NCBI GenBank assembly: GCA_947623455.1
Contig: OX392545.1
Coordinates: 25,371,001 to 25,435,000, forward strand
Direction of reading: 5' to 3'
DNA: 64,000 nucleotides
Origin: Mimachlamys varia
Lineage: Eukaryota; Mollusca; Bivalvia; Pectinida; Pectinidae
In this document: piece after piece, positions 11,967 to 22,138 of the stretch
How the letters are laid out: every line of letters starts with the position of its first letter
How positions within the stretch are numbered: position 1 is the stretch's first letter
The notes under the pieces: model-generated
Database searches by the model: none
Told to the model about the DNA's origin: nothing
The model's input: the letters and a program-made list of their open reading frames with translations, nothing else
Position numbers and translations under genes: made by a program

Positions 11967-13787
11967 CAGAGGCCCAACACCAAATATCGGGACCCAGGGG
12001 GATGTCATTCCACCAAGACCCTCCCTCTCCATAAATCCAGGCGGAGAGGAAGGCTGCCTAGGAGGAATCTCAAACCAATAGTAGAAGATCGCCACGGCAT
12101 TGACTGAGGGGAATTGAAGTGATATTTTACAAAACCTGGATAAAAATAAAATAATAATTTACAAGAATATTGCCAAACATAGTTATGATTTCTTAAGTGT
12201 TCATAGATTCTCAAGTGCTATTTTTATCAGTGATAATTGTTATATATATACGGAACGGCGCGGAGATCAAGATATGAATGGCATGAATGTGACGTCTAAA
12301 TTTTGTACTCTGCTTTGTTGAATGAAATGCTTGAATGACAGCTACTCTGTTCGTGTGGGGACTCGTTTTATTGGTATAAGGTATGATTAAAACGAATGAT
12401 GACAAATGTTTATTTAAGAATGAAAAAATAACGTTCATTTCATAGCAGCCTTAGCTAAGCATGAGGACTTCGGTCAAAACAACATCGGAACCGAGTTTCT
12501 GTTTTGGATTCCTACCTTTTGGCACCTAGCATCACTGACGAATTTTACTTCTATATTCATAAATTAAAGGGATTTTACGCACCTGACCCTTCTGCTTCTA
12601 AATTAGGGATTCCCACCTTTTGGTTCCTAACATCACTGAAGAGTCCTAGGAGGACGAAACAGCTGCATGATGCAGTTCGATTCATTTTTTCGGCATACTG
12701 TATCTATTACCACTAAATTTCAGAGGTGGAACATGTGTGTTACGTCATCTTTAGATACTACATGAACATTTCTAGCTATTTTGGGAATCGACACTAGGAA
12801 TAAAATTCAGAGGTATTACGGCGTTTTGCGGGGGGGAGGGGGTTAATTGGTAGCATTATGTAGACAAAAACATTTTGCTTTTAAAAAGATAAATGAACGA
12901 TGATATTCATTGAAATTTGATTCAAAGTTTTTACAACATACAGACAGCAGTTGTATTGATAGGAAGATTCTCGCATTCCATGATCATGATTTTCAATGCT
13001 CAATTGCAGCTACAAAACCATCATCGTGTTAAAATACATGTAAAAGTGTTGAAACGTTTACACTGGCTTGAAGTTTCCTTTGAAAAAAAAATTTAAAACT
13101 AAATCTAATGTGATCACCGTAATTAGCGCAATTCACATATAAGCGCCTCTATCCCTTCCGCGAATGTATTGAAATTGTATTGGCACTACTAAAAATGGCG
13201 AAGTTTATTTTTTTCATATTACAGTTCAGTTTACAAAAATCGGTAATACACAATGTACGAAATTGATGAAACATAATATTGCATATCATACTTACCCATT
13301 CTGGTCCCAAAACATCGTACTTAATGACTTTATAGAAACAGCAGATTTTGTTCATAAGTTCTTTTTGTTATCCTATTATGCACCCTCTCAGAAATTTTAG
13401 TTGCCCTGTGCGCTTATTACGGCGAATACTTTGGTGAAATCTTCAGGAGGTGCGAGCACACTTATGTCTTCCGGACATTTTTCTAGTTGGATATTGTTAC
13501 CACTTACCAAAGGAAACAGATATATGGTATCATTCTATTTTTTTTACAGTTATCTATCATATGTAAGGGACCATCCCATGCCTTGTGTTACAAATTCCGA
13601 ACAGGTGGTTCATGTTGTTGTAGAGCATATCGATATCGATGTTTCTATATACGGTTAATGCATATCGTTTAAATAACCAGTGTTATATAGTAAGTTGTCA
13701 ATTTAATACCGTGCTTGTTTGTAAGAATCCCTTTGTCTACATTGTAGCTTTTACGATGTCTTGAGAGGTAATTAAAATGCAGATTGG
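11967..13787. other. Non-coding stretch with small repeats
   Basis: 12250-12277 is the inner part of one end of a family A MITE (CGGCGCGGAGATCAAGATAT). An imperfect duplication of about 40 bp occurs at 12507 and 12606 (GGATTC..ACCTTTTGG). No supported gene. Several short open frames lack family features. Confidence 0.45.
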
Positions 13788-13867
13788 TTACTTAATCAAG
13801 ATTTCGTTATCTTTCTGGCTGATTATCCAAAGAAGCATTTGAGGGGAGACAGAACAGGTTTTGTAAG

Positions 13868-13961
13868 CCCAGGCGACGATTAGCCTCCTTGCGAAGGTCC
13901 GGATGTTTTGCCAGCCCGGGCGACGATTAGCCTCCTTGCGAAGGTACGGATGTTTTACCGA
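13868..13961. repeat. Tandem duplication of a 47-bp unit
   Basis: 13868-13914 and 13915-13961 are near-identical (each contains GCGACGATTAGCCTCCTTGC). It lies inside a short minus-strand open frame with no recognisable product. Confidence 0.85.
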
Positions 13962-14041
13962 TTCAAATTGATTCAACGCTATCTTATCAGATCCCGAGTG
14001 CATAAATACCAAAACACCTCGTTGGTATGACTGGTATCGCG

Positions 14042-14480
14042 GCATGTAACTGTTCAGCTAAGTCGTTTCGTCACGATACGCTAAAATATGCAAACTGTGA
14101 CGAAATGACTTACTGCAGTTGACCAGTCTGATTGAAATACAGATCCTTGTTCTCGATCCAATTCGACATCCCATAGGAGGTCATGTTCCGATGACCTATA
14201 TCGCCACTTTTACTTTACAATCAGATTTTCTTATGAATCTGTGACGGGACGCATCTATAATTCATTTGTACAGTCATTTCGTCACAATTTGTATACTAGC
14301 TTGTTGTGACGAAATGACTAATCGCACTGAGAGGATTATGCAAGCTTTTTCGCCTACAAACAATAAAGAATCTGGCAGCGGTCATTTGGTTGGCTAATGC
14401 AAAAGGTCACCAGAACGTGACCTCTTATGGGTTGTCGGATCTCGAAGCAGCAGAGGGAATCCTTGTGTTGTTTGTTTGTC
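14042..14480 (-). mobile_element. Diverged MITE related to family A
   Basis: Contains CAGTCTGATTGAAATACAG, CATAGGAGGTCATG and the palindromic TCATTTCGTCACAA...TTGTGACGAAATGA, all hallmarks of family A, but with insertions and heavy divergence. End positions are approximate. Confidence 0.55.
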
Positions 14481-15038
14481 AGCAGTCGACATTAATCACG
14501 CTATTTAGAGCAAGCCCTAGAATATCGATCAACTGCGACATGTAAACAGTATAGGTAGGAGAAGCAGGGATGTGTTTTTTTGATTTGAATACCTATTGAA
14601 GCAGGAATTAAAAAAGTTAAATCATCCTGACTTGACATTGTGTTCTGATTACTGTATATCATACTCCTTTTCACATGTTAAAAATTCACGGATACAAAAC
14701 ATGAATCCTTTGATACAGGCATCCACACACCGAGATATCTGCTACTGGGACACCTTTCAAAATTCCACATGGCGGAGAGAGACTAGTATTGCACACCTTG
14801 GCATTGCTAACTATCCGTAGAAATTTGAAGGTGTACATGTAGCCTGGACACTGTCTATGATGGCTAAGTATTGGTTTCTTGAAACTGCATTGAATGCTAT
14901 ACATTCTTCCATCTGGGCACTGCTTTAACACTTTGATGAAATGAATGATATAGCCAAAGTCTCCATTGCCAGTAACACATCTATTGCTTCTGCTGTGGAA
15001 AATTCTGCCGCTTATGCAAGCTCTTTAAAAAACACGTT
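14481..15038. other. Non-coding stretch
   Basis: No recognisable coding or repeat content beyond short open frames. Confidence 0.35.
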
Positions 15039-15138
15039 CCATGTAAGTCTTTCCTTTGTTCAAATTTTGCCCCTGGTTTAATCGATTTTGAGTTTGGATT
15101 ATGATTATGTTGACGCTTCGGTATTCTCTTATTTTATT
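15039..15138 (+). mobile_element. 5'-truncated retrotransposon tail (copy 1)
   Basis: Matches the last about 100 bases of the reverse-transcriptase element ending near 58676 (CTTTCCTTTGTTCAAATTTT to CTCTTATTTTATTT). A shared 3' end with variable 5' loss is the pattern left by target-primed reverse transcription. Confidence 0.7.
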
Positions 15139-15954
15139 TCTGATGAAGTCCAATCTGCATCATTATGGCATGCTCTTCCATTTCAGAGCACTGGTCAAAC
15201 ACGGTTTTTTGTCTTTTCCTCAGTAAGCTTCTTATAAAAGTCTTCTTCGCTTGAACCATACTTGATGCAGGTACACAGTTGGTGCATGTTTTTTGATGGA
15301 CACCGACTGCGAACACAATTTTCTGCGTTGATGAACAATGGTTCTCTGTTGCCCATAGCGGTCAAGTCTCGCAATTGATCCGGCAAAGATGACGTAACGC
15401 ATACATATTATTGTATTTCTACAATACTTACAGCTCACCAAGATAGTCCCTTACGTCTAGGTGAGCCCCGCATGATTATCGTTGTCGAGTCCAGGCGGTA
15501 ACGATGGGTTTAGTTGTTATTTCTATGGTACGGGCTCTTTAGCACACGTCTGTTGTGGTCGATTCCAATCTGTGTTCTGTCTATCTACCCACGTTCCGAT
15601 TACGTCACCGGGTAGATTATGTCAAGAGTCCCCCAGATGCTTAACGGACATGCACTTTCACTACAATATGCTGCACCTCTTAAATGTAGAAGTAAATGTA
15701 CATTTAATGTCATGTACCGTTCGCCATATATTGTAGACATATTTATGCAGAAATGCATCAACATCTTCCTTGCACTGGTCAATCCCCCTCAATTGTTATC
15801 TTCTCACACAGAAGGATAAACATGGCCTAACCAACAGCAGGTAATGCTGGAAAACTTCTTCAGGTAAAATTCTAAATAGGCAAGGAAGACTGTTTCCAGC
15901 AAAGTTGAAGGCTTCATTTCTGTATATCGAACCAAAGAGACATCAACATCTTCA
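15139..15954. other. Non-coding stretch
   Basis: Several short overlapping open frames on both strands, none with recognisable domains. Possibly decayed transposon DNA. Confidence 0.3.
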
Positions 15955-17080
15955 CTTAAAGCTGACATTGCAAGTTAAAAAGCTTTCTTGTTGATATTAA
16001 AAAAAAAAAACGGTGAAGTAAAATTTTAGAAATCTTCCGAGATGCCCCCTTACAGGTTACTAAGGAAAGGCAGACATTTTAGTTTTTGCCTTGCTTGGTA
16101 ACGATAGTCGGCTTCCTTGGGTATAAAAGGCACCCAGGCCGTCAAACCGGTTCTCATTGTTGTGATGAAACCGCACGGTGACACTTCTATAGACCTATAG
16201 AGTTAGCCAACACATACTTTCTGATTTGTTTTTACGATATTTTCGAGCAGTATCTGAAGAGCATTGACATGAATATTGAAGGTGTTATACAATATGAGAA
16301 AAATAAAAAAAAAACCATTAGATTACACCAAAATTCGTGCGAATAAAAAGCAAGTACATGAATGACAACTGATAAACCTACCTTAGTACTCAATTGGAAT
16401 ATCATGTCGCTACGAGTAATCAGGTCCTGTGCGATAAACATTGCTATAACATCCATTTATTTCCATCAAAATAAGTTCCCCTCACTCGCATGTGTTCGTG
16501 CAGGTGTTTTACATAATCAAGACTATGCTTGCGTGTTCCACTACATTACAAGCGCTTTAGTGGCAAGGCGTTATATTATAGGTAGTATTAGGAGCGAGTA
16601 CATATTCTGTTCGCAACGTTTTGCTCTGCTTCCGAATGTAAAATCAACATGTCGATGTCCATTACGTATACATAGGTGAAGGGACAGTTAGGGTGTTTTC
16701 AGTTTTATTTTTTTTTCATTTTGCTTTGGCACACGATTTATGATGGTGGCTGAGAGAGTGACCATCTTCATGTAACTTCAACTTCAAGGTAAGTGTGTGT
16801 TTGTCATTCCAGTTTTGTAACTCCAGTGTCACCTGTTGTGTCCGCAGGTGTGTTGCACTTTGCACGGCCAGTGTTCATGTAAAAACCGGTTTGACTGGCT
16901 GGGTGCATTTTATACCCAGGGAGGCCGACTCTCGTTTCCAAGCAAGGCAAAAACTAAAATGTCTGCCTCTCCTTAGTAACCTGTTAGGGGGCATTTCAGA
17001 AGCTTTCTGAAATATAACTTTGCCGTATTTTTTTTTAATCTCAACAAAAAAGCTTTTTAACTTGCATTGTCAGCTTTAAG
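15955..17080. mobile_element. Element with about 210-bp inverted arms
   Basis: 15955-16165 is matched in reverse complement by about 16865-17080 with scattered differences; both outer edges read CTTAAAGCTGACA. The centre (about 700 bp) has no recognisable ORF. Long TIRs suggest a non-autonomous DNA transposon or foldback element. No clear target duplication was found. A TATAAAA near 16123 is inside the arm. Confidence 0.72.
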
Positions 17081-18609
17081 CACATAGATCATATATAGTC
17101 AATGCCAACACCTGTGGCCTTATCAAATTTTGGTGAAAATGAAAACCATGTCAGACCCTTAACAACAAATGTTTCCCGCTTTCCCCATCTAATTTCTGCT
17201 GTTATTCGATGAGTTCTTGTAGCTCCATGTCCTGTTTGAGTCGTCTCGTCAAATAGATAAGAATGTGTGCCTACATCGAGAAGCATAGAGGACTATAGTT
17301 TTTGGGTCGACTCCTTTCAGGGAGTCGTACACATTGTGATCACACGAATGTTTACATCGCACTCGAGACCTCTCACAGCTGCTCCAGATTCCTTCGGCCT
17401 ACTCTATATAGATATAGTCCGTTTACTATCACATTTGTTTATCACGTACACGTATTTTTTCAGATCTTTTTTTTTAATGAAGAATGTGATAATGTTTTAA
17501 ATCAATGACATTTGTTAAGTTTATGTATTGTGACAGGCCCGAAACGCTAAATAAAATAATAATTAATCACTCCGGACATTTTCACCTGAGGTACGCGAAT
17601 AAATATGTTCCAAGACGTTTGCAGTTGGCTGTGTGTGGATGCTAGGCCTACTCGATCAGGTTGATTAGGTATAAAGGTAAGCCATGTTAATTATTATCAT
17701 ACATAAAATTAATATTGCATAAAGGTTTAAACATCAAAAATGCATATGATTTGTCACCAATTAATGACGCGTGCACATCATCGACATCGATTAGTTTGTT
17801 TTGAGCTGAAACTGAAAGCACATGGTCCTATATATACAGTAGAGCATGGCGGTGTGAAAATTGTAACCGCGTCATTTGGGCGAGGTCCTGGCCGGGTCGT
17901 ATTTCACTGATAACGAGAATAGCACGCAAACAATGATAATGTGTTTTGTTTCAAATGGCAAGTGATATCTATTTTCAAATGCGAGTAAGTGGTAGGCCTA
18001 GGCTAGTGCAATATCCGGTCGGCTCTTCACATTTCCCCCCTCCAACTCACACAAACACGCGATGTCTTTCTGTGCGTAACTTATTAAATGTGATGTCATA
18101 AAGAATTTAAAAGTGTTTCTATTTCTACACTCTAGTAATATAATCAAGCGGAATAGCACCATACATATTGCCATTCACCATCGATATAAATTACGTGTAT
18201 GCTTATATTAAAACATATTTCTAAGTTCCATCTAACATTAATGCATTGTTAGCTTTATATGTTATATGTACAAAAACAATCAGTCTGGTAACTTGTTTGC
18301 CATATCATTTCTCCTTCCACTATCCATTTAATAAACTATTATTTTATCATGTTTTATTGTTCTAAGAACTGACATGCAAACATATTATTAATTTAATACT
18401 GTAAACTAAAAAGCGAGACATTATTTTAACTGTAAAAAGTTCAAGATTTTTATAAAAGCCCAATATAAAAAGCCTTGTTCAATGGTAAATATTTAATTAT
18501 GTGAAGTGATCTGGTGTGATATTGTTCAGATTCGAACAATTTAATAATGATATATACATATGTACTTCACATCTCTTCAGAGTTGAAAAAAAATAAAGTT
18601 TTATTTCAG
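17081..18609. other. Non-coding stretch upstream of the possible Helentron leader exon
   Basis: No recognisable gene. A minus-strand open frame at 17089-17286 shows no family features. The region could hold the promoter and 5' end of the transcript that starts splicing at 18610, but no specific signal is visible. Confidence 0.3.
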
Positions 18610-18611
18610 GG

Positions 18612-18733
18612 ATGGAAATCAGCACGGATGTATTATCAGTAGTTCTTCTTGGTATTATCAGTATTATTTTGATCTATCCATTGATTTTTATTGTTGCTAT
18701 ATATTTATTGCTGAGAAGATTCACCTTCATCAG
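18612..18733 (+). CDS. Candidate first coding exon: hydrophobic leader
   Basis: After a clean acceptor (TTATTTCAG) an ATG opens 40 codons plus two bases, ending at a GTAAAA donor. The peptide is almost entirely a membrane segment (roughly residues 7-35, ending LLLRRFTFI). Joined to the 27-base exon at 21468-21494 and then to an acceptor ending at 22125, it reads in frame into the ORF starting at 22139, adding 54 residues. It may therefore be the true N terminus of the Helentron protein. Alternatively it belongs to an interrupted host gene. Confidence 0.45.
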
Positions 18734-19893
18734 GTAAAATGAAGATGAAATATTGCTTTATTTTAAATATTTTTTTTCTTTTTACCATTTATGTTTGATT
18801 TGCATGTTATTATCATTTATAGATATATTAGTCTGCTTGATTTACACAGCTGTTGATTTGATCTGGATTAAATGATCATGATAAATACTGCATACACGAT
18901 TTAGATTGAATTCATTGTCATGACGTTTTCTTCAATAATTGTTAAACATTTTATACAGAGAATCTTTGTCATTGTATATTGAAGTCTTATATCCCATTTG
19001 TCTTTTTATACTTGGGTGCTCACATGAGCTTAATGTTATAGGGGTTTTCCCCTGAGATATTGTTAACAAGCAAAGGGTTTTATATAAGTGACATTATATT
19101 TTGCCAGCACCTCAATATATCGGGACTGATCCAATGAGCAAGTGTGGTGAATTTAGTCACTCACCCAATTTATTATATTAGTTGTAGAGCTTTAAATGGT
19201 ACCGATATTGATGACCGATTTGACCCGTGGCATTTGGTGACCTCTATATTGGTCTTTGGTTTAACTTAACTTGTAATTAATGTAACCATGCTTTTTGTAA
19301 GTCTAGCTATCATATGTTACAAAACTGCTTTGATGCCAAAAATTGCAAGCTTTATTTCTACATGGAACTATCTTGGTTTCAGTTTCACAGGAAAACAATA
19401 GAATTAATTTGATAGAGGTCAGCAGAGGCCTTAGAATAGCGCCTTATCTCTAGAGGTATTAAAGAAATCTGTCAGGTATCCCAGTCTACAGCTTTAAATC
19501 ACTGATAAATAGCTGTTGACTAAATAATAATGTGCTTGGGTTTGAAGTGTACCTTGTGCAATTGTGGTAATTATCAGTAAAACCTCTGATAAACAAATTT
19601 GGAAAAACTTGATTTTATATAGTTCAAATTTCTAATTGATTGATTGGCAAAGTTGTACCTATGCAGTGGTACATTGTATGTGTCAATGGATATTGATAAC
19701 CAATTTGACCTACATGATCTATGGTGACCTTCATACTGACTTTTGACTTATCGTTACTATGTTGTGTTGTTGCGTAATGGGAGGAGAAAAGTAAGAAAAA
19801 ATAAATTAACATTTGAGATGCATAACATCTATACATCCCAGATTGTACAAAATAGATCAATGTGGCCTACCTTACATAGAGGATCTTACACGA
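18734..19893. other. Intronic or intergenic AT-rich DNA
   Basis: No recognisable feature. If the leader-exon model holds, this is the first part of a 2.7 kb intron. Confidence 0.4.
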
Positions 19894-19940
19894 GTGTCCA
19901 TGTCATATTGAATTTATTAAATTCGATATGACATGGACAC
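19894..19940. repeat. 47-bp near-perfect palindrome
   Basis: Arms of 23 bases (starting GTGTCCATGTCATAT) pair around base 19917 with one mismatch. It lies about 200 bp before the satellite and may mark the start of that element. Confidence 0.9.
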
Positions 19941-20033
19941 GAGACGAGTACACTCTCGAATTCATTCTCTAAAAAAAAAGAAAGAAAAAAATTCTACTTT
20001 GGCGGAACGATTTTCACTATTGAGACAATCATT

Positions 20034-20041
20034 TGACGTCA
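20034..20041. promoter_or_regulatory. CRE/ATF-type palindrome
   Basis: TGACGTCA, with a second GACGTCA ten bases on and a TGACGT near 20060. This could be a CREB/ATF site; context gives no proof of use. Confidence 0.3.
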
Positions 20042-20142
20042 TAAAGACGTCATTTGTTTATGACGTGTGTAATACTATATTTATGACATGGTCGTATGAC
20101 ATGGCTGAACAGGTCAGTTATGTGATAAAAATAATTATGATA

Positions 20143-21019
20143 GGGTAACCAAAATTGACATCTAGAATGATCAAGGTATGCTAACCTCAATTTTGCAAAT
20201 GTAGGTCACTTTGACCTACTTTACAAATATTTATCATAGAGTAACAAAAATTGACAACTGGGATGATCAAGGTATGCTGATCTCATTTTTGCAAATTTAG
20301 GTCACTTTGACCTACTTAACAAATAATTATCACAGGCTAACCAAAATTGACCCCTAGGATGATCAAGGTATGCTGAACTATGACCTACTTTACAAATATT
20401 TATCATAGAGTAACACAAATTGACATCTGGGATGATCAAGGTATGATGATCTCATTTTTTGCAAATTTAGGTCACTGACCTACATTACAAATAATTATCT
20501 TTGGGTAACCAAAATTGATCCCTAGGGTGATCAAGGTATGCTGAACACAAGTTTTGCAAATTTAGGTCACTATGACCTACTTTACAAATATTTATCATAG
20601 AGTAACAAAAATTGACATCTGGGATGATCAAGGTATGCTGATCTCAATTTTTGCAAATTTAGGTCACCGTGACCTACTTTACAAATAATTATCACAGGCT
20701 AACCAAAATTGACCCCTAGGATGATCAAGGTGTATGCTGATCACAATTTTGCAAATTAGGTCACTGTGACCTACTTTACAAATATTTCTCATAGAATAAC
20801 AAAAATTGACATCTAGGATGATCAAGGTATGCTGATCTCATTTTTTGCAAATTTAGGTCACCGTGACCTACTTTACAAATAATTATCATTGGGTAACCAA
20901 AATTGACCCCTAAGATGATCAAGGTATGCTGAACACAATTTTGCAAGTTTAGGTCAATGTGATCTACTTTACAAATATTTATCATAGAGTTACCAAAATT
21001 GACATATAGGATGATCAAA
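20143..21019. repeat. Satellite of about 97-bp units with AGGTCA-n3-TGACCT palindromes
   Basis: About nine to ten units in tandem, each with AAAATTGAC, GATGATCAAGGTATGCTGA and TTTGCAAATTTAGGTCA. Units alternate between two subtypes (ACATCTGGG and CCCCTAGG), so the higher-order period is about 195 bp. Six units hold a perfect AGGTCA-n3-TGACCT: 20203, 20299, 20564, 20661, 20758 and 20855. The other units have lost or degraded it. Confidence 0.9.
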
Positions 21020-21060
21020 TGATTCCATAGTCCACCAGCTATGTGGCCACTGGCCTCTTG
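21020..21060 (+). mobile_element. Right end of a satellite-bearing Helentron-like element
   Basis: Ends GTGGCCACTGGCCTCTTG followed by five T. The GGCC-ACT-GGCC hairpin and CCTCTTG end match the ends of the elements at 47901-49744 and 55842-57136. Its left end was not identified. Confidence 0.6.
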
Positions 21061-21467
21061 TTTTTAACAAATTCAGAGATCCAATTTTCAGATGGGACTA
21101 TATACAATTTGTTCACTTTTAGCATAGTACAGGTATATAAGAAATCAGCTAAATGGGGGCTTTAAGGGAGGGGAGCTTAAGTCATAAGAAAGTTAGGGTC
21201 ATAGGTTTCAAACATGGGGTCTGTTGGCAATCAGGAAACACATTTTTGTTTGCCTATTAATCATATATTAATATTATTATTAATTGCTTGCTGAGCAGTG
21301 TTCATTTACATTGCATTTGCAAATCTGCTTTTATATACTAGTATATATATACAAGTAAATGTACCAATACAAGGACTATATTTATCTACTAATTAATAAG
21401 ATTTACATTGTATTCATATAAGATTTAAAATTAAAATATTCTACTTGTATTTTCTTTTCTTTTGCAG
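21061..21467. other. AT-rich non-coding stretch
   Basis: No recognisable feature; it ends in the pyrimidine-rich acceptor TTTTCTTTTGCAG. Confidence 0.4.
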
Positions 21468-21494
21468 CGTTTCAAGTAGAGCAAGACATTTGTG
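21468..21494 (+). CDS. Candidate 27-base micro-exon
   Basis: Flanked by a strong acceptor (TTTTGCAG) and donor (GTAAGT). It continues the frame from 18733 and leads in frame, through an acceptor at 22125, into the ORF at 22139. Support rests only on splice signals and frame. Confidence 0.4.
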
Positions 21495-22138
21495 GTAAGT
21501 ATAAGCAGATAATATAGATTCTGTTACTGTTTTCATTATTTAATGGATCAAATTTTTGCATTTTTACCTGTAATTAACAAAAAATGAAAACAAGTGCCAC
21601 ATTTTTTATTTACTTATAACTACATGAATGAATGTGCACATGCATACGTCATTTATTTTTGAAATACTTAATATACATTTATTGTACCTATAAACAAGTG
21701 AAGCTTGAATATCAAATTCAATATAAAACTTAAACAATGGAAAGAGATGGTATATTTGAACTATTACATTGTGTTGAATGATTACAATATACATGGTGTT
21801 GAATGATTACAATATACATGGTGTTGACAATATTGATGATTTACACAAGGAGTTGATTTTAAACTTGACAGTTTTAAATGTACTAAGCAGCTGCTGTACT
21901 TACATATATATATATTGTTTGTGTTTTAAATTGAAATTGCTTGAAATTTGATGATTTATATGCACTTCATTTTATCGCACATTAGATATTGTAAATTATG
22001 TCATAACTGAAGGAGGTATAATATTAAATATCATTTCAAAACTAGAGGCTAGGCCATATCTTATAAAGCAAAAATATATTAACATATATACTGCGATAAT
22101 CTTTTGTTAAAAGCAACTTAATCAGTTTATATTCAAAT

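Noticed and set aside
13401..13658. Plus-strand 85-residue protein
   Set aside because: Short frame without recognisable motif, overlapped by another open frame; likely chance.
16120..16130. TATA box driving a gene
   Set aside because: It is part of a long inverted repeat, present in both arms, with no ORF downstream.
17089..17286. Minus-strand 65-residue protein
   Set aside because: No family features, no neighbouring exons and no splice support.
20143..21019. Regularly spaced repeats as a CRISPR array
   Set aside because: Units are whole 97-bp satellite monomers without variable spacers, in clearly eukaryotic DNA.
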